Assembly (NCBI RefSeq): GCF_004217185.1 | Contig: NZ_SHKL01000001.1 | Coordinates: 5,268,001-5,332,000, forward strand | From: Pseudonocardia sediminis | Lineage (GTDB): Bacteria; Actinomycetota; Actinomycetes; Mycobacteriales; Pseudonocardiaceae | Length of the DNA: 64,000 bases | Reading direction: 5' to 3' | Shown: positions 35,646 to 44,822 of the stretch, one piece after another | Numbering within the stretch: the first letter of the stretch is position 1 | Layout of the letters: each line of letters opens with the position of its first letter | Program-made: the position numbers and the translations under genes | Notes under the pieces: model-generated | What the model saw: only the letters and a program-made list of their open reading frames with translations | Database searches by the model: none | Told to the model about the DNA's origin: nothing

Positions 35646-37139
35646 ATGGGCCACGGTGATGCCGCGTCGTCCGCCGACGAACTCGTCGCGGACGCGATGC
35701 GGCTGCGCCGGATCTATGACGACGACCTCGGATCCGGCGGCAGCGCCGGGAGCCCGCGGTCGATCGTGTCCGACTCCTGGCAGCGCAGCCTGGCCGCGGC
35801 GATCGACCCGGAGAACCGGACGCCACCCGTCGTCTACGCGCCGGAGGACGTGGCGGACCTGCGCGAGGGCCACCCGCTGCACGAGGTCATGCCGCTGCTG
35901 CGCACGACGCTGGTGAGCATCGCCGACGAGGCCATGCACGTCATGCTCGTGACCGACGCCGACGGCCACATCCTCTGGCGCGACGGCGCGCACGGGCTGC
36001 TGCGCTCGGCCGACGACGTCGGGTTATTCGAGGGCACCCGCTGGTCCGAGGACGCGATCGGCACCAACGCGATGGGCACCGCGCTCGCGGTGGACGCCCC
36101 GGTCCGCATCCACTCCGCCGAACACCTCGTCCGCGCCTACCACGACTGGACGTGCGTGGCCGCGCCCGTGCACGATCCGGACACCGGGTCGATCGTCGGC
36201 GCGATCGACATCAGCGGGCCGTTGCACACCCTTCATCCGGCGCTGGTCCAGCTCGTGTCGGCGACGGCGCAGCTGGCCGAGAACCAGCTCCGGGTCCGTC
36301 TCGCCATCGCCGACGAGCGGTTGCGTGTGCGCAACATGCCGCATCTGACCCGCCTCGACGGCACGGAGGGCGCGCTGCTCTCGAAGTCCGGCCGGGTCAT
36401 CGCCAGCGCGCCGTACGGCCAGTTCCCGGAACGGGTCCGCGTGCCCGAGGGCACCGACCGGGTCCTGCTGCAGGACGGCCGGGAGATGGTCGTCGAGTCG
36501 CTGTCCGAGGGCTATCTGCTCCACCCCGGGACCGGACGGCGGCGGGTGCGCACCGCGGAGCGTGCGCCCGGGGTCGCGCTGCGGTTCACCGGCACCGGCA
36601 CCCCGCTGATCACCATGGGCGAGCGTGAGGTCCCGGCCTCGCTGCGTCCCGCCGAGATCCTCACCGCGCTGGCGCTACACCCCGACGGCCTCACCGGAGA
36701 GCAGCTCACGCTGATGCTCTACGGCGACGACGGCAACCCCACGACACTGCGCGGCGAGATCCACCGGCTGCGCGCGCTGCTCGGCAACGACCTGCTGCTC
36801 ACCCGCCCCTACCGGCTCGCCGCCGTGCCGGACGCGGACTTCCTCCGGGTCCGCGCGGCCCTGCGCGCCGGACGGGTCGGCGAGGCGCTCGACGCCTGCC
36901 ACGGCCCGCTGCTGCCGCGCTCGGACGCCCCCGCCGTGCGCGACCTGCGCGACGAGCTGACCGCCGGTCTGCGCCACGCGGTCCTGGCCTCCGACGACGT
37001 CGAGCTCACCCACCGCTTCGCCGAGCACCCGTTGGCCGAGGAGGACCTGGAGGCGCACGAGCGGCTGCTCGAGCTCCTCGGCCCCGACGACCCGCGCCGC
37101 GCCGCCGTCGCGGCCCGGGCGCAGCGCCTGCTCGACTAG
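35646..37139 (+). CDS. GAF-domain transcriptional regulator
   Basis: A 497-aa cytosolic regulator. An N-terminal helix region (SIVSDSWQRSLAAAIDP) typical of acetoin/aldehyde-type activators is followed by a GAF domain (about 90-215; VMLVTDADGHILWRDG, WSEDAIGTNAMGTAL). The C-terminal half has a winged-helix-like stretch, ILTALALHPDGLTGEQLTLML plus LRGEIHRLRALLG (about 335-385), in place of the AAA+ module of NtrC-type proteins. It therefore probably works with ordinary sigma factors. ATG at 35646 follows GGAGG. Its ligand is unknown. Confidence 0.85.
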   Translation: MGHGDAASSADELVADAMRLRRIYDDDLGSGGSAGSPRSIVSDSWQRSLAAAIDPENRTPPVVYAPEDVADLREGHPLHEVMPLLRTTLVSIADEAMHVMLVTDADGHILWRDGAHGLLRSADDVGLFEGTRWSEDAIGTNAMGTALAVDAPVRIHSAEHLVRAYHDWTCVAAPVHDPDTGSIVGAIDISGPLHTLHPALVQLVSATAQLAENQLRVRLAIADERLRVRNMPHLTRLDGTEGALLSKSGRVIASAPYGQFPERVRVPEGTDRVLLQDGREMVVESLSEGYLLHPGTGRRRVRTAERAPGVALRFTGTGTPLITMGEREVPASLRPAEILTALALHPDGLTGEQLTLMLYGDDGNPTTLRGEIHRLRALLGNDLLLTRPYRLAAVPDADFLRVRAALRAGRVGEALDACHGPLLPRSDAPAVRDLRDELTAGLRHAVLASDDVELTHRFAEHPLAEEDLEAHERLLELLGPDDPRRAAVAARAQRLLD

Positions 37140-37388
37140 GGCTCCTCCGCCGGGCGCACCGCGGCGACCAGCTTCCGCATCGCGGACGCGGCGCTGTCGC
37201 CGACGGTCGGGCCGAGCACCGCGAGACCGGAGATCGGCGCGGCCGCCTCCGGCAGCGTGTGGGCCGACGTCAGGTGGACCTACGGCGGGGTGGCGCGGGA
37301 ACGCTTCTGCTACCAACTGGTCTCCGACAACGACGACGACGGGTACCGGATCGCCGTCCTCATCCCGATGGACCTCACTCCACGGTGA
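37136..37388. other. Two short protein-like remnants between the GAF regulator and glmS
   Basis: On the minus strand, codons at 37261-37136 read HTLPEAAAPISGLAVLG and end MRKLVAAVRPAEEP before TAG; this frame is closed upstream by a TAG after about 47 codons. On the plus strand, 37257-37388 reads DVRWTYGGVARERF, then CYQLVSDNDDDGYRIAVLIP, then a stop inside glmS. Both look like real protein tails with normal codon bias but lack starts and partners. They are probably leftovers of deleted genes. No family was recognised. Confidence 0.4.
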
Positions 37389-39219
37389 CGCTCTTGGCCA
37401 GGTTGCGCGGCCGGTCCACGTCGCGGTCCAGCGCGACCGCGGCGTGGTAGGCCAGCAGCTGCAGCGGGATCGAGAGCAGCACCGGGTCCAGCTCCGGCTC
37501 GCTGCGCGGGACGACGAGCGTGCGCCCGGCGCCCGGGATCTCCCGGTGCCCGACCGCGACCACCGGCCCGCGCCGGGCCCGGATCTCGGCCAGCGTGGAC
37601 GTGTTCTTCTCGGCCAGGTCGTCGTCGGGCACCACCGCGACGGTCGGCAGCTCCGGACCGACGAGTGCCAGCGGACCGTGCTTGAGCTCGGCCGCGGCGT
37701 AGGCCTCGGCGTGGCAGTAGGAGATCTCCTTGAGCTTCTGCGCGCCCTCCTTCGCCACCGCCCAGCCGTGGCGGCGTCCGATGTAGAGCACGCTCTCGCT
37801 CGGGGCCAGCTCGGCCGCGGCGGCGGCGATCACGCCGGTGCGCTTCTCGTCGTCGAGGATCTGCTCGATCTGCCCGGGCAGCGCCGCGAGGCCGGCGACG
37901 ATCCGTCCGCCGTCGCTCGGCGACAGGTCCCGCATCCGGCCCAGGTGCAGGGCCAGCAGCGCGAACGCGACGACGGTCGAGGTGAACGACTTCGTCGAGG
38001 CCACCGACATCTCCGGCCCGGCGTGCAGATAGATCCCGCCGTCGACCTGGCGGGCGATGGTGGACCCGACGACGTTGACGATCCCGATCACCCGGGCGCC
38101 CTTGCGCTGCAGCTCCTGCACCGCGGCCAGGGTGTCGACGGTCTCGCCGGACTGGCTGACCGCGACGTAGAGCGTGTCCGGCTCGACGACCGGGTTGCGA
38201 TACCGGAACTCCGACGCCGGTTCGGCGTGCGCGGGCATCCGAGCCAGGTCCTCGATCAGCTGCGCGCCCAGCTCGCCGGCGAACCACGCGCTGCCGCAGC
38301 CCAGGATCGTGACCCGCCTGAACGCGCGCGCCTCCCGCACGTCCATGTTGAGCCCGCCGAGGTGCGCGGTGGAGAAGCGCTCCTCGAGCCGGCCGGACAG
38401 GGTGCGCTCGATCGCCCGCGGCTGCTCGGCGATCTCCTTGGCCAGGAAGTGGTCGTGGTCGCCACGCTCGGCTCCGGCGACGTCCCAGTCCACCGTGGAC
38501 GGCGTCTTGGCCGTGGCGCGGTCGTCGAGGGTGAACGTGCGGTACCCGCCGGCGGTCAGCGTGGCCAGCTCGCCGTCGTCGAGGTAGACGACCTGGCGGG
38601 TGAAGCCGGCGATCGCGGCGACGTCGGAGGCCACGAACATCTCCCGGTCCCCGACCCCGAGCAGCACCGGCGAGCCGTTGCGGGCGACGACCACCCGGTC
38701 CGGGTGCTCGGCGTCGAGGACGGCGATCCCGTAGGCCCCGACGACCCGGTGCAGCGCCCGCCGGACGGCCTCCTCCAGGTCCTTCGCACCGTCGGCGAAC
38801 GCGGCCGCGACGAGGTGCGCGACGGTCTCGGTGTCGGTCTCCGAGGCGAACACGACGCCGTCCGCGGTGAGCTGGGCGCGCAGCGCGTCCGCGTTCTCGA
38901 TGATCCCGTTGTGGACGACGGCGATCCGCCCGGACGCGTCGGTGTGCGGGTGCGCGTTGGCCGCGGTCGGCTCGCCGTGCGTGGCCCAGCGGGTGTGCCC
39001 GATGCCGGGGCTGCCGCGGAACCGGGCGGGCAGGTCCGCGGCGAGGTCGTCGACGCGTCCGGGGGTCTTGCGGACCCGCAGCTCGGCCGGGCCCTTCGAC
39101 GGCTTGTGCACCACGGCCAGCCCGGCCGAGTCGTAGCCGCGGTACTCCAGGCGTCCGAGGCCCTCCAGCAGGACCGGGACGGCGTCCCGCGGCCCGACGT
39201 ATCCCACGATTCCGCACAT
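37375..39219 (-). CDS. glmS: Glucosamine-fructose-6-phosphate aminotransferase
   Basis: Makes glucosamine 6-phosphate from fructose 6-phosphate and glutamine, the first step towards peptidoglycan sugars. The 614-aa protein has an N-terminal Ntn glutaminase with catalytic Cys2 (MCGIVGYVG) and LEYRGYDSAG. Two SIS sugar-isomerase domains (about 290-425 and 460-600) follow, with GCGSAWFAGELG and SQSGETVDT, and the protein ends in AKSVTVE as the family does. ATG at 39219 has AAGGA upstream. No glmS ribozyme is present, as expected in actinobacteria. Confidence 0.97.
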   Translation of the reverse strand: MCGIVGYVGPRDAVPVLLEGLGRLEYRGYDSAGLAVVHKPSKGPAELRVRKTPGRVDDLAADLPARFRGSPGIGHTRWATHGEPTAANAHPHTDASGRIAVVHNGIIENADALRAQLTADGVVFASETDTETVAHLVAAAFADGAKDLEEAVRRALHRVVGAYGIAVLDAEHPDRVVVARNGSPVLLGVGDREMFVASDVAAIAGFTRQVVYLDDGELATLTAGGYRTFTLDDRATAKTPSTVDWDVAGAERGDHDHFLAKEIAEQPRAIERTLSGRLEERFSTAHLGGLNMDVREARAFRRVTILGCGSAWFAGELGAQLIEDLARMPAHAEPASEFRYRNPVVEPDTLYVAVSQSGETVDTLAAVQELQRKGARVIGIVNVVGSTIARQVDGGIYLHAGPEMSVASTKSFTSTVVAFALLALHLGRMRDLSPSDGGRIVAGLAALPGQIEQILDDEKRTGVIAAAAAELAPSESVLYIGRRHGWAVAKEGAQKLKEISYCHAEAYAAAELKHGPLALVGPELPTVAVVPDDDLAEKNTSTLAEIRARRGPVVAVGHREIPGAGRTLVVPRSEPELDPVLLSIPLQLLAYHAAVALDRDVDRPRNLAKSVTVE

Positions 39220-39249
39220 GCGTGTGTCCTTAAGGTCGGTGGTGGCGGT

Positions 39250-39513
39250 TCAGCCGTAGACGAGGCGACGCAGCTGACGCGCCGAGTACGCCGGAGCCGG
39301 CACCCGGCGCTGCCCCAGCTCGGCCGCGACCCGGTCGAAGATCTCGTCGTTGCGCAGGCCCCGCGCCTGCAGCTCGGAGTGCCGGCGGCGCACGAAGTCC
39401 TCGGCCGGCTCGGCGAAGTACCCGAGCACGTCGGCCACGACCCGCGTCGCCTCACCGGGGCTCAACGGCGTGCTGCGCACCAGATGGGCGATGAGGTCGT
39501 CGTGGGCCGGCAC
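39250..39513 (-). CDS. Small conserved actinobacterial protein
   Basis: An 87-aa, all-helical protein upstream of glmS on the same strand (30-nt gap). It has LSPGEATRVVADVLGYFAEPAEDFVRRRH and LQARGLRNDEIFDRVAAEL. The second part resembles the short helical modules in which a helix pair ends in a conserved RQLRRLVYG tail. Function is unknown. The start is GTG at 39513. Probably co-transcribed with glmS. Confidence 0.75.
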   Translation of the reverse strand: MPAHDDLIAHLVRSTPLSPGEATRVVADVLGYFAEPAEDFVRRRHSELQARGLRNDEIFDRVAAELGQRRVPAPAYSARQLRRLVYG

Positions 39514-39644
39514 GCCACCACCATGCGCCCGGAACGCCGTCGATGTCGAGAATCCTGCCCGCTATCGGGCAGAAACCAGCACCTTCGCCACCCCCAACCG
39601 CTTCCGGCCTCCTGCTATCAGCGCCGTAGCCACGCCCACCGGTC

Positions 39645-39706
39645 CAGCGAGCGGCACTCTCGTCGCAACCTTTCCGACGAGCGTGCCGGTCGCTGAACGC
39701 CCGGCC
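39645..39706. repeat. Direct repeat with internal hairpin, copy 1
   Basis: A 62-bp unit beginning CAGCGAGCGGCACTCTCGTC and ending CTGAACGCCCGGCC. Inside it GGCACTCTCGTCG pairs with CGACGAGCGTGCC (12 of 13 bp) around a 9-nt loop. It differs from copy 2 at three positions. Confidence 0.8.
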
Positions 39707-39782
39707 CCGCAGCGAGCGGACCGGCCCACCTCCCGGACAACCAGCGAGGCCCCGCAGCGGGCGGGCACGCCTCGCCGCGGAT

Positions 39783-39844
39783 CAGCGAGAGGCACTCTCG
39801 TCGCAACCTTTCCGACGAACGTGCCGGTCGCTGGACGCCCGGCC
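39783..39844. repeat. Direct repeat with internal hairpin, copy 2
   Basis: Second copy, offset 138 bp from copy 1, with 59 of 62 bases identical. The changes are C to A near the start, G to A in the right hairpin arm (adding a mismatch) and A to G near the end. This looks like a REP/MITE-like dispersed element. Confidence 0.8.
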
Positions 39845-39867
39845 CTCGGCGGGCGGCGGCGGTCCGG

Positions 39868-42800
39868 TCAGCGGGTCGCGAGTGGGGAGTCGGGCTCGGG
39901 TTCGAGCTCGCCGGCCTTCCAGAGCGAGGCGTACCAGCCGCCGGAGGCGACGAGCTCGGCGTGCGGGCCCTCCTCGACGATCCGGCCGCCGGCGAGGACC
40001 ACGATCCGGTCCGAGCGGGCCGCGGTGGCCAGACGGTGCGCGACGACGAACGAGGTGCGTCGACGGGTCAGCTCCTCACCGGCCGAGAGCACGGTCTCCT
40101 CGGTGGCCGGGTCGAGGGCCGCGGTGGCCTCGTCGAAGATCAGCAGGTCCGGCTGGACCAGCTCGGCCCGGGCCAGCGCGACGAGCTGGCGCTGCCCCGC
40201 GGACAAGCCCTGGCCACGCTCGCCGACCGGCGTCCGGAAGCCGTCCGGCAGCGACCGCACCAGGTCCATCGCCCCGACGGCGCGGGCCGCGGACTCGATC
40301 GCCGCCGGGTCGGAGTCCGGGCGGCCGTAGGCGATGTTCGAGGCGACGTCGCCGGTGAACAGGTGCGCCTCCTGCGGCACCACGCCGAGACGGTGCCGGT
40401 AGTCGGCCAGCGGGAACCTGCGCACGTCGACGCCGTCGACCAGCACCGCACCCTCGCCCGTGTCGTAGAACCGGGCCAGCAGCTTGATCAACGTGGACTT
40501 GCCGGCGCCGGTTGCCCCGACCAGCGCGACGGTCTCCCCCGGTGCGACCCGCAGCGACACGTCGTCCAGCGCGGGCTCCTCGACACCGGGGTAGCGGAAC
40601 GTGACGTCGCGCAGCTCCACCCCGCCGCGCAGCCGCTCCGGCACGGCGACCTGCTCGCCCTCCGGCGTCTCGGGCACCGAGGTCGGGGTGCGGAGGAGCC
40701 CGGAGATCCGGTTCAGGCCCACCCGGGCCTGCTGGTAGCCGTCGAAGACCTGCGACAGCTGCTGCACCGGCCCGAAGAACATCGCCAGGTAGAGCAGGAA
40801 CGCGGTCAGCACGCCCGGGGTGAGGTCGCCTCCGGCGATCCGGGTCGCGCCGACCCCGAGCACGACGGCCTGCGACACGTCGGCGATCAGCGCCGCGAAC
40901 GGGAAGTAGGTGGCGATGTAGCGCTGGGCGCGCAGCCGGGAGCGGCGGTAGTCGGCGCTGCGCTCGCTGAAGCGCCGGGCGCTGATCTCCTCGCGGACGT
41001 AGGCCTGCGCGACCCGGACGCCGGAGACGTTCTCCTGCATGTCGGCGTTGACCAGGCTGACCCGTTCCCGGGCCTCCTCGTAGGCCTGCGAGGAGTACCG
41101 CCGGAAGATCACCGTGGCGACGACGAGGATCGGCAGCCCGGCCAGTGCGACGATCGCGAGCGAGGCGTCGGTGAGCACGAGCGCGACCGCGACGCCGACG
41201 ATCGTCAGCAGGCTGACGAACGCCTGGGCGAGCCCGGTCTGCAGGAACGTCGACAGCGCGTCGACGTCCGTCGTCATCCGGGTCATGATCCGGCCGGAGA
41301 GCTCGCGCTCGAAGAAGTCCAGCCCGAGCCGCTGCAGGTGGGCGTAGCTGCGCACGCGCAGCAGGTAGAGCAGGCTCTCGCCGGCCCGCGCGGTGACGAC
41401 GGTCTGCGCGCCGACGACGGCCGCGTCCAGCGCCACCACGAGGACCCCGGCCAGCGCGGCGAGCAGCAGGACCCGCTGCACACCGGGGGTGATCCCGCCG
41501 TCGACGGCGTAGCGGGCGATCGTCGGCAGCGCGAGGGTGGCCAGGGCGTCCGCCGCGATCAGGGCGACGGCCAGCACGAGCAGCCCGCGCACGGGACGCA
41601 GCAGGCTCGCGAGGCGGAACGACGGGTCCGGTGCCGTCGGGTCGGACTCGCCGCGCAGGCGGGGCAGCTCGGTGGCGGGCGGCAACGCGTCGACGGAGGC
41701 GAGCAGCTCGGGGGTGGCCGGCATCCCGCCGGCGACCCCGGCCGCGCCGGGCGGACCGGACGTGGCGGCGGAGGACCCCGCGGTCGCCGGCTGACGACCG
41801 GCCGCGGTCTGCTCGGGCCACAGCGCCGGGGTGAAGCCCGCGGGCGCGGCCACGTCCCCGCCCGTCGGCACCGCCCCTGCAGGCACCGTCTCCGCCGACA
41901 CCGTCTCCGCCGACACCGTCCCGGCTGGGACCGGCTTCGGTGCGGCCGGCGACGTCGACCCGTTGCCCCCGGCGTTCCCGTTCCCGGCGGCGGTCCCGCT
42001 CCCGGGGGTGGTCCCGTTCGCGGCAGTGGTGGTCCCGTCCGGGGCGGGGACGGGGTTGTCCGGGGCGAACCGGGGCCCGGTGGCGAGCAGCTCGCGGAAC
42101 AGCGCGCAGCGTCCGCGCAGCTCGTCCTCGGTACCCATGTCCACCACGCGGCCGTGGTCGAGCACCGCGATCCGGTCGGCCAGCGCGAGGGTGGAACGGC
42201 GGTGCGCGACGAGCAGGGTGGTGCGGTCGCTGGTGAGCTCGCGCAGGGTGTCGTGGATGGCCGCCTCGGTGGCGGTGTCGACCGCGGACGTCGCGTCGTC
42301 GAGCACCAGCACCCGCGGACGGGTGAGCATCGCCCGGGCCAGCGCGATCCGCTGGCGTTGCCCGCCGGACAGCGTGAGGCCGCGCTCGCCGACCTCGGTG
42401 TCGTAGCCCTCGGGCAGCTCCTCGACGAACCCGGCGACCTGAGCGGCGGCCGCGGCGGCGCGGATCTCGTCCTCGCCCGCGTCCGGGCGGCCGTAGGCGA
42501 TGTTGGCCCGGATCGTGTCGGAGAACAGGAACGCCTCCTCGAACACCACCCCGAGCTCGGCGCGCAGGTCGTGCAGGCGCAGCTCGCGCAGGTCCACCCC
42601 GCCGATCCGCAGCGCCCCGGCCTGCGGGTCGTAGAACCGCGGCAGCAGCAGCGCGACCGTCGACTTGCCCGAGCCCGGTGGCCCGACGAGCGCGACCGTC
42701 TCCCCCGGCTCGACGCGGAACGACAGCCCGTCGAGCACCGGCTCGCTGCGGGCCTCGGTGTCGGTGTAGCCGAAGGCGACGTCGTCGAGCTCGACGGCCA

Positions 42801-43842
42801 GCGCGCCGTCGGGAAGATCGCGTGGGTGCGGCGGGTCGGTGACGTCGGGCTCGGAGTCCACCAGGTCGTAGACGCGCTCGGCGCCGGCGCGGGTGAGCTG
42901 CGCGGCGACGATCAGCGCGCCGATCAGCCGGGCCGGGCCGATCAGCTGACCGACGTAGGTGGTGAAGGCCAGGAACGTGCCGAGCGTGATCGAGCCGGTC
43001 ATGGCCAGGTAGCCGCCGAGGCCGATCACGGCGACCTGCCCGAGCCCGGGCAGCGCCAGCAGGACGGGGTTGAGCCGCGCGGTCAGCCGTGCCGCGCGCA
43101 GCCGCTCGCCGTACAGCGTCCGCGCGCGGCCCTCCAGCCCGGAGACCTCGCGGGCCTCCTGTCCGAAGCCCTTCACGACCCGGACGCCGGTGACCGTCTC
43201 CTCGACCTGCTGGGCGATCTCGGCCGCCCGCTGCTGGGCCGACCACGTGGCCGGGAACAGCGTCTTGCGGGTGCGGTTGGTGATGTAAGCCGCCACCGGC
43301 AGCATCACCAGCGCGACGACGGTGAGCAGCGGCGAGAGCCACAGCATCGCCGCGATCGACGTCACGACCAGGACGACGGTGCCCGCGCTGAGCGGCACGA
43401 TCGAGAGCAGGCCCTGCACCAGCTGCAGGTCCGAGATCGCCCGGGACGCGACCTGCCCGGTGCGCAGCCGGTCCTGGCGCACGCCGTCCATCCGCTGCAC
43501 CGCGGCGAACACCTGACGTCGCAGGTCGTGCTGCACGTCGAGGGCCATCCGGCCTCCGAGGTAGCGGCGCAGGAACGCCGACCCGAAACGGACCAGCGCC
43601 AGGCCGAGGATCGCGAACACGACCGGCATCAGCACGGCCGTCTCGCCGACGACGGCGCCGTCCACCGCGACCTTGGTCAGCAGCGGGCCGATCGCCTCCA
43701 GCCCGACCCCGAGCATCGACGCCACGATCGCGCCGATCGTCACCGCCCGGTGCTTCAGGCACGCGCGGGTGAGACGGCGGATCCAACCGGCGGGGGGTGC
43801 GGACGATCCCCCGGCGGGAGCGGAGGCAGAGGGCGACGGCAC
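39868..43842 (-). CDS. Fused heterodimer-type ABC exporter (TMD-NBD-TMD-NBD)
   Basis: A single 1324-aa chain holding two type IV ABC exporter halves, as in mycobacterial Rv0194. Half 1: membrane helices about 33-320 and an NBD with Walker A GPPGSGKST (387-395) and LSGGQ (491-495). Its Q-loop position is E435 and its Walker B ends VLVLDD (D516 in place of catalytic Glu). A Pro/Ala/Gly/Thr linker of about 150 aa joins half 2, whose NBD has GATGAGKST, LSAGQ and canonical LLIFDEATAALD. Thus one ATP site is degenerate. Drug or lipid export is plausible. GTG at 43842 has a TAGCCT box 6 nt upstream, suggesting a leaderless transcript. Confidence 0.92.
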   Translation of the reverse strand: MPSPSASAPAGGSSAPPAGWIRRLTRACLKHRAVTIGAIVASMLGVGLEAIGPLLTKVAVDGAVVGETAVLMPVVFAILGLALVRFGSAFLRRYLGGRMALDVQHDLRRQVFAAVQRMDGVRQDRLRTGQVASRAISDLQLVQGLLSIVPLSAGTVVLVVTSIAAMLWLSPLLTVVALVMLPVAAYITNRTRKTLFPATWSAQQRAAEIAQQVEETVTGVRVVKGFGQEAREVSGLEGRARTLYGERLRAARLTARLNPVLLALPGLGQVAVIGLGGYLAMTGSITLGTFLAFTTYVGQLIGPARLIGALIVAAQLTRAGAERVYDLVDSEPDVTDPPHPRDLPDGALAVELDDVAFGYTDTEARSEPVLDGLSFRVEPGETVALVGPPGSGKSTVALLLPRFYDPQAGALRIGGVDLRELRLHDLRAELGVVFEEAFLFSDTIRANIAYGRPDAGEDEIRAAAAAAQVAGFVEELPEGYDTEVGERGLTLSGGQRQRIALARAMLTRPRVLVLDDATSAVDTATEAAIHDTLRELTSDRTTLLVAHRRSTLALADRIAVLDHGRVVDMGTEDELRGRCALFRELLATGPRFAPDNPVPAPDGTTTAANGTTPGSGTAAGNGNAGGNGSTSPAAPKPVPAGTVSAETVSAETVPAGAVPTGGDVAAPAGFTPALWPEQTAAGRQPATAGSSAATSGPPGAAGVAGGMPATPELLASVDALPPATELPRLRGESDPTAPDPSFRLASLLRPVRGLLVLAVALIAADALATLALPTIARYAVDGGITPGVQRVLLLAALAGVLVVALDAAVVGAQTVVTARAGESLLYLLRVRSYAHLQRLGLDFFERELSGRIMTRMTTDVDALSTFLQTGLAQAFVSLLTIVGVAVALVLTDASLAIVALAGLPILVVATVIFRRYSSQAYEEARERVSLVNADMQENVSGVRVAQAYVREEISARRFSERSADYRRSRLRAQRYIATYFPFAALIADVSQAVVLGVGATRIAGGDLTPGVLTAFLLYLAMFFGPVQQLSQVFDGYQQARVGLNRISGLLRTPTSVPETPEGEQVAVPERLRGGVELRDVTFRYPGVEEPALDDVSLRVAPGETVALVGATGAGKSTLIKLLARFYDTGEGAVLVDGVDVRRFPLADYRHRLGVVPQEAHLFTGDVASNIAYGRPDSDPAAIESAARAVGAMDLVRSLPDGFRTPVGERGQGLSAGQRQLVALARAELVQPDLLIFDEATAALDPATEETVLSAGEELTRRRTSFVVAHRLATAARSDRIVVLAGGRIVEEGPHAELVASGGWYASLWKAGELEPEPDSPLATR

Positions 43843-43848
43843 CGGATC

Positions 43849-43854
43849 AGGCTA
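43849..43854 (-). promoter_or_regulatory. -10 box of the leaderless fused ABC exporter promoter
   Basis: TAGCCT on the minus strand ends 6 nt before the GTG at 43842, and no ribosome site is visible. Confidence 0.5.
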
Positions 43855-43937
43855 TGCCCGGCCCCCGACAGTTCGCCCGCCGATCGGGCGTGACCCGCGA
43901 GACCTCCGGCGGGCCGCCTGCATCGGGGGACGCGGGA

Positions 43938-44822
43938 TCAGGTGATGTCGCGACGCCCGCCGACGACGGCGGCCAGCGCCACCGCGGCGGCGGTCCAGGC
44001 CAGCAGCACCAGCAGCGCGACCCATCCCGGCGGCGGGGAGCTGACCCCGGCCAGGAACTCCAGGATCTGCGTGCCGTCGCCGCCCTGGTTCGCCGCGGTC
44101 ACCGGGCTCTCGTAGAGCGCGATGTCGCCGGCGTTGCCGGGCAGGAACGAGGTCAGCCGCGCGAACACCGAGTCGCTGTCGTCGCCCGCCCGCATGACGC
44201 CGGCGAGGACGTTCTCCCCGATCAGCGAGTAGCCGACGACCAGCGCGACCGCGCCCGCCTGGTTCGGCACCAGCGTGCCGATCGCGACCCCGATCACGCC
44301 CCAGAGCGCGCAGACCAGCATGCCGACCAGGCCCAGCGAGATCAGCGCCCCCGCGGTGGGCAATGTCTGCCCACCCAGCACCGCACCGCCGAGCAGTGGC
44401 CCGAGCAGGGCCATGAGCAGCCCGTAGACCGCCGCGACGACGGCCGCGACCACGACCTTGGAGCCGAGCACCTGGCCCCGGGACCCGGTCAGGAAGGCCT
44501 GGGTGACGGTCCGGTGCCGGTACTCCCCGCTGGCGGTCAGCGCGCCGAACGCCCCGCCGACGATCGACACCGCGCTCAGCGTCGAGGCCAGCCCGGCCAG
44601 CAGCAGCACCGGCGAGGTGTCGCTCGCGGCCGGCACCAGCAGCGTGATCAGCGAGCCGAACAGGCTCATCGCCAGCGCCAGCACGACGATCGGGATCAGC
44701 AGCAGCCAGTACATCCGCACCGACGTCGTCTTGCGGACCTCGGAGCGCAGCACCGCCCGCCACCGGCTCGCCGGACCGATCGTCGCCAGGAGTCCGGCCC
44801 TCGGGACGTCAGAGGTCGTCAT
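43938..44822 (-). CDS. ABC-2 type permease
   Basis: A 294-aa membrane protein with six helices, the first after LRSEVRKTTSVRMYWLLLIP, an N-terminal pattern typical of ABC-2 permeases. LASTLSAVSIVGGAFGALTASGEYRHRTVTQAF is the family's conserved elbow/helix region. It pairs with the ATPase just upstream, its ATG overlapping that gene's stop (ATGA). The substrate is unknown; such pairs often export antibiotics or lipids. The fused exporter follows 95 nt later. Confidence 0.88.
   Translation of the reverse strand: MTTSDVPRAGLLATIGPASRWRAVLRSEVRKTTSVRMYWLLLIPIVVLALAMSLFGSLITLLVPAASDTSPVLLLAGLASTLSAVSIVGGAFGALTASGEYRHRTVTQAFLTGSRGQVLGSKVVVAAVVAAVYGLLMALLGPLLGGAVLGGQTLPTAGALISLGLVGMLVCALWGVIGVAIGTLVPNQAGAVALVVGYSLIGENVLAGVMRAGDDSDSVFARLTSFLPGNAGDIALYESPVTAANQGGDGTQILEFLAGVSSPPPGWVALLVLLAWTAAAVALAAVVGGRRDIT

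Larger units (their letters stand above)
39514..39867. other. Intergenic region with a duplicated hairpin element
   Basis: A 354-nt gap between the glmS-linked gene and the fused ABC exporter stop. It contains two near-identical 62-bp repeats, described separately. Open frames crossing it on the minus strand are made of the repeat itself and are not considered genes. Confidence 0.6.

Noticed and set aside
39220-39249. glmS ribozyme or sugar riboswitch
   Set aside because: The gap to the upstream gene is only 30 nt, too short, and the glmS ribozyme is a Firmicutes feature.
39562-39806. Small minus-strand genes in the repeat region
   Set aside because: Their sequence is just the two 62-bp repeats read in two frames, without ribosome sites or domain similarity.
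39961-43893. 1310-codon open frame antisense to the fused ABC exporter
   Set aside because: The composition is Gln/Arg/Asp/His-rich nonsense with no motif, while the sense strand has complete ABC motifs.
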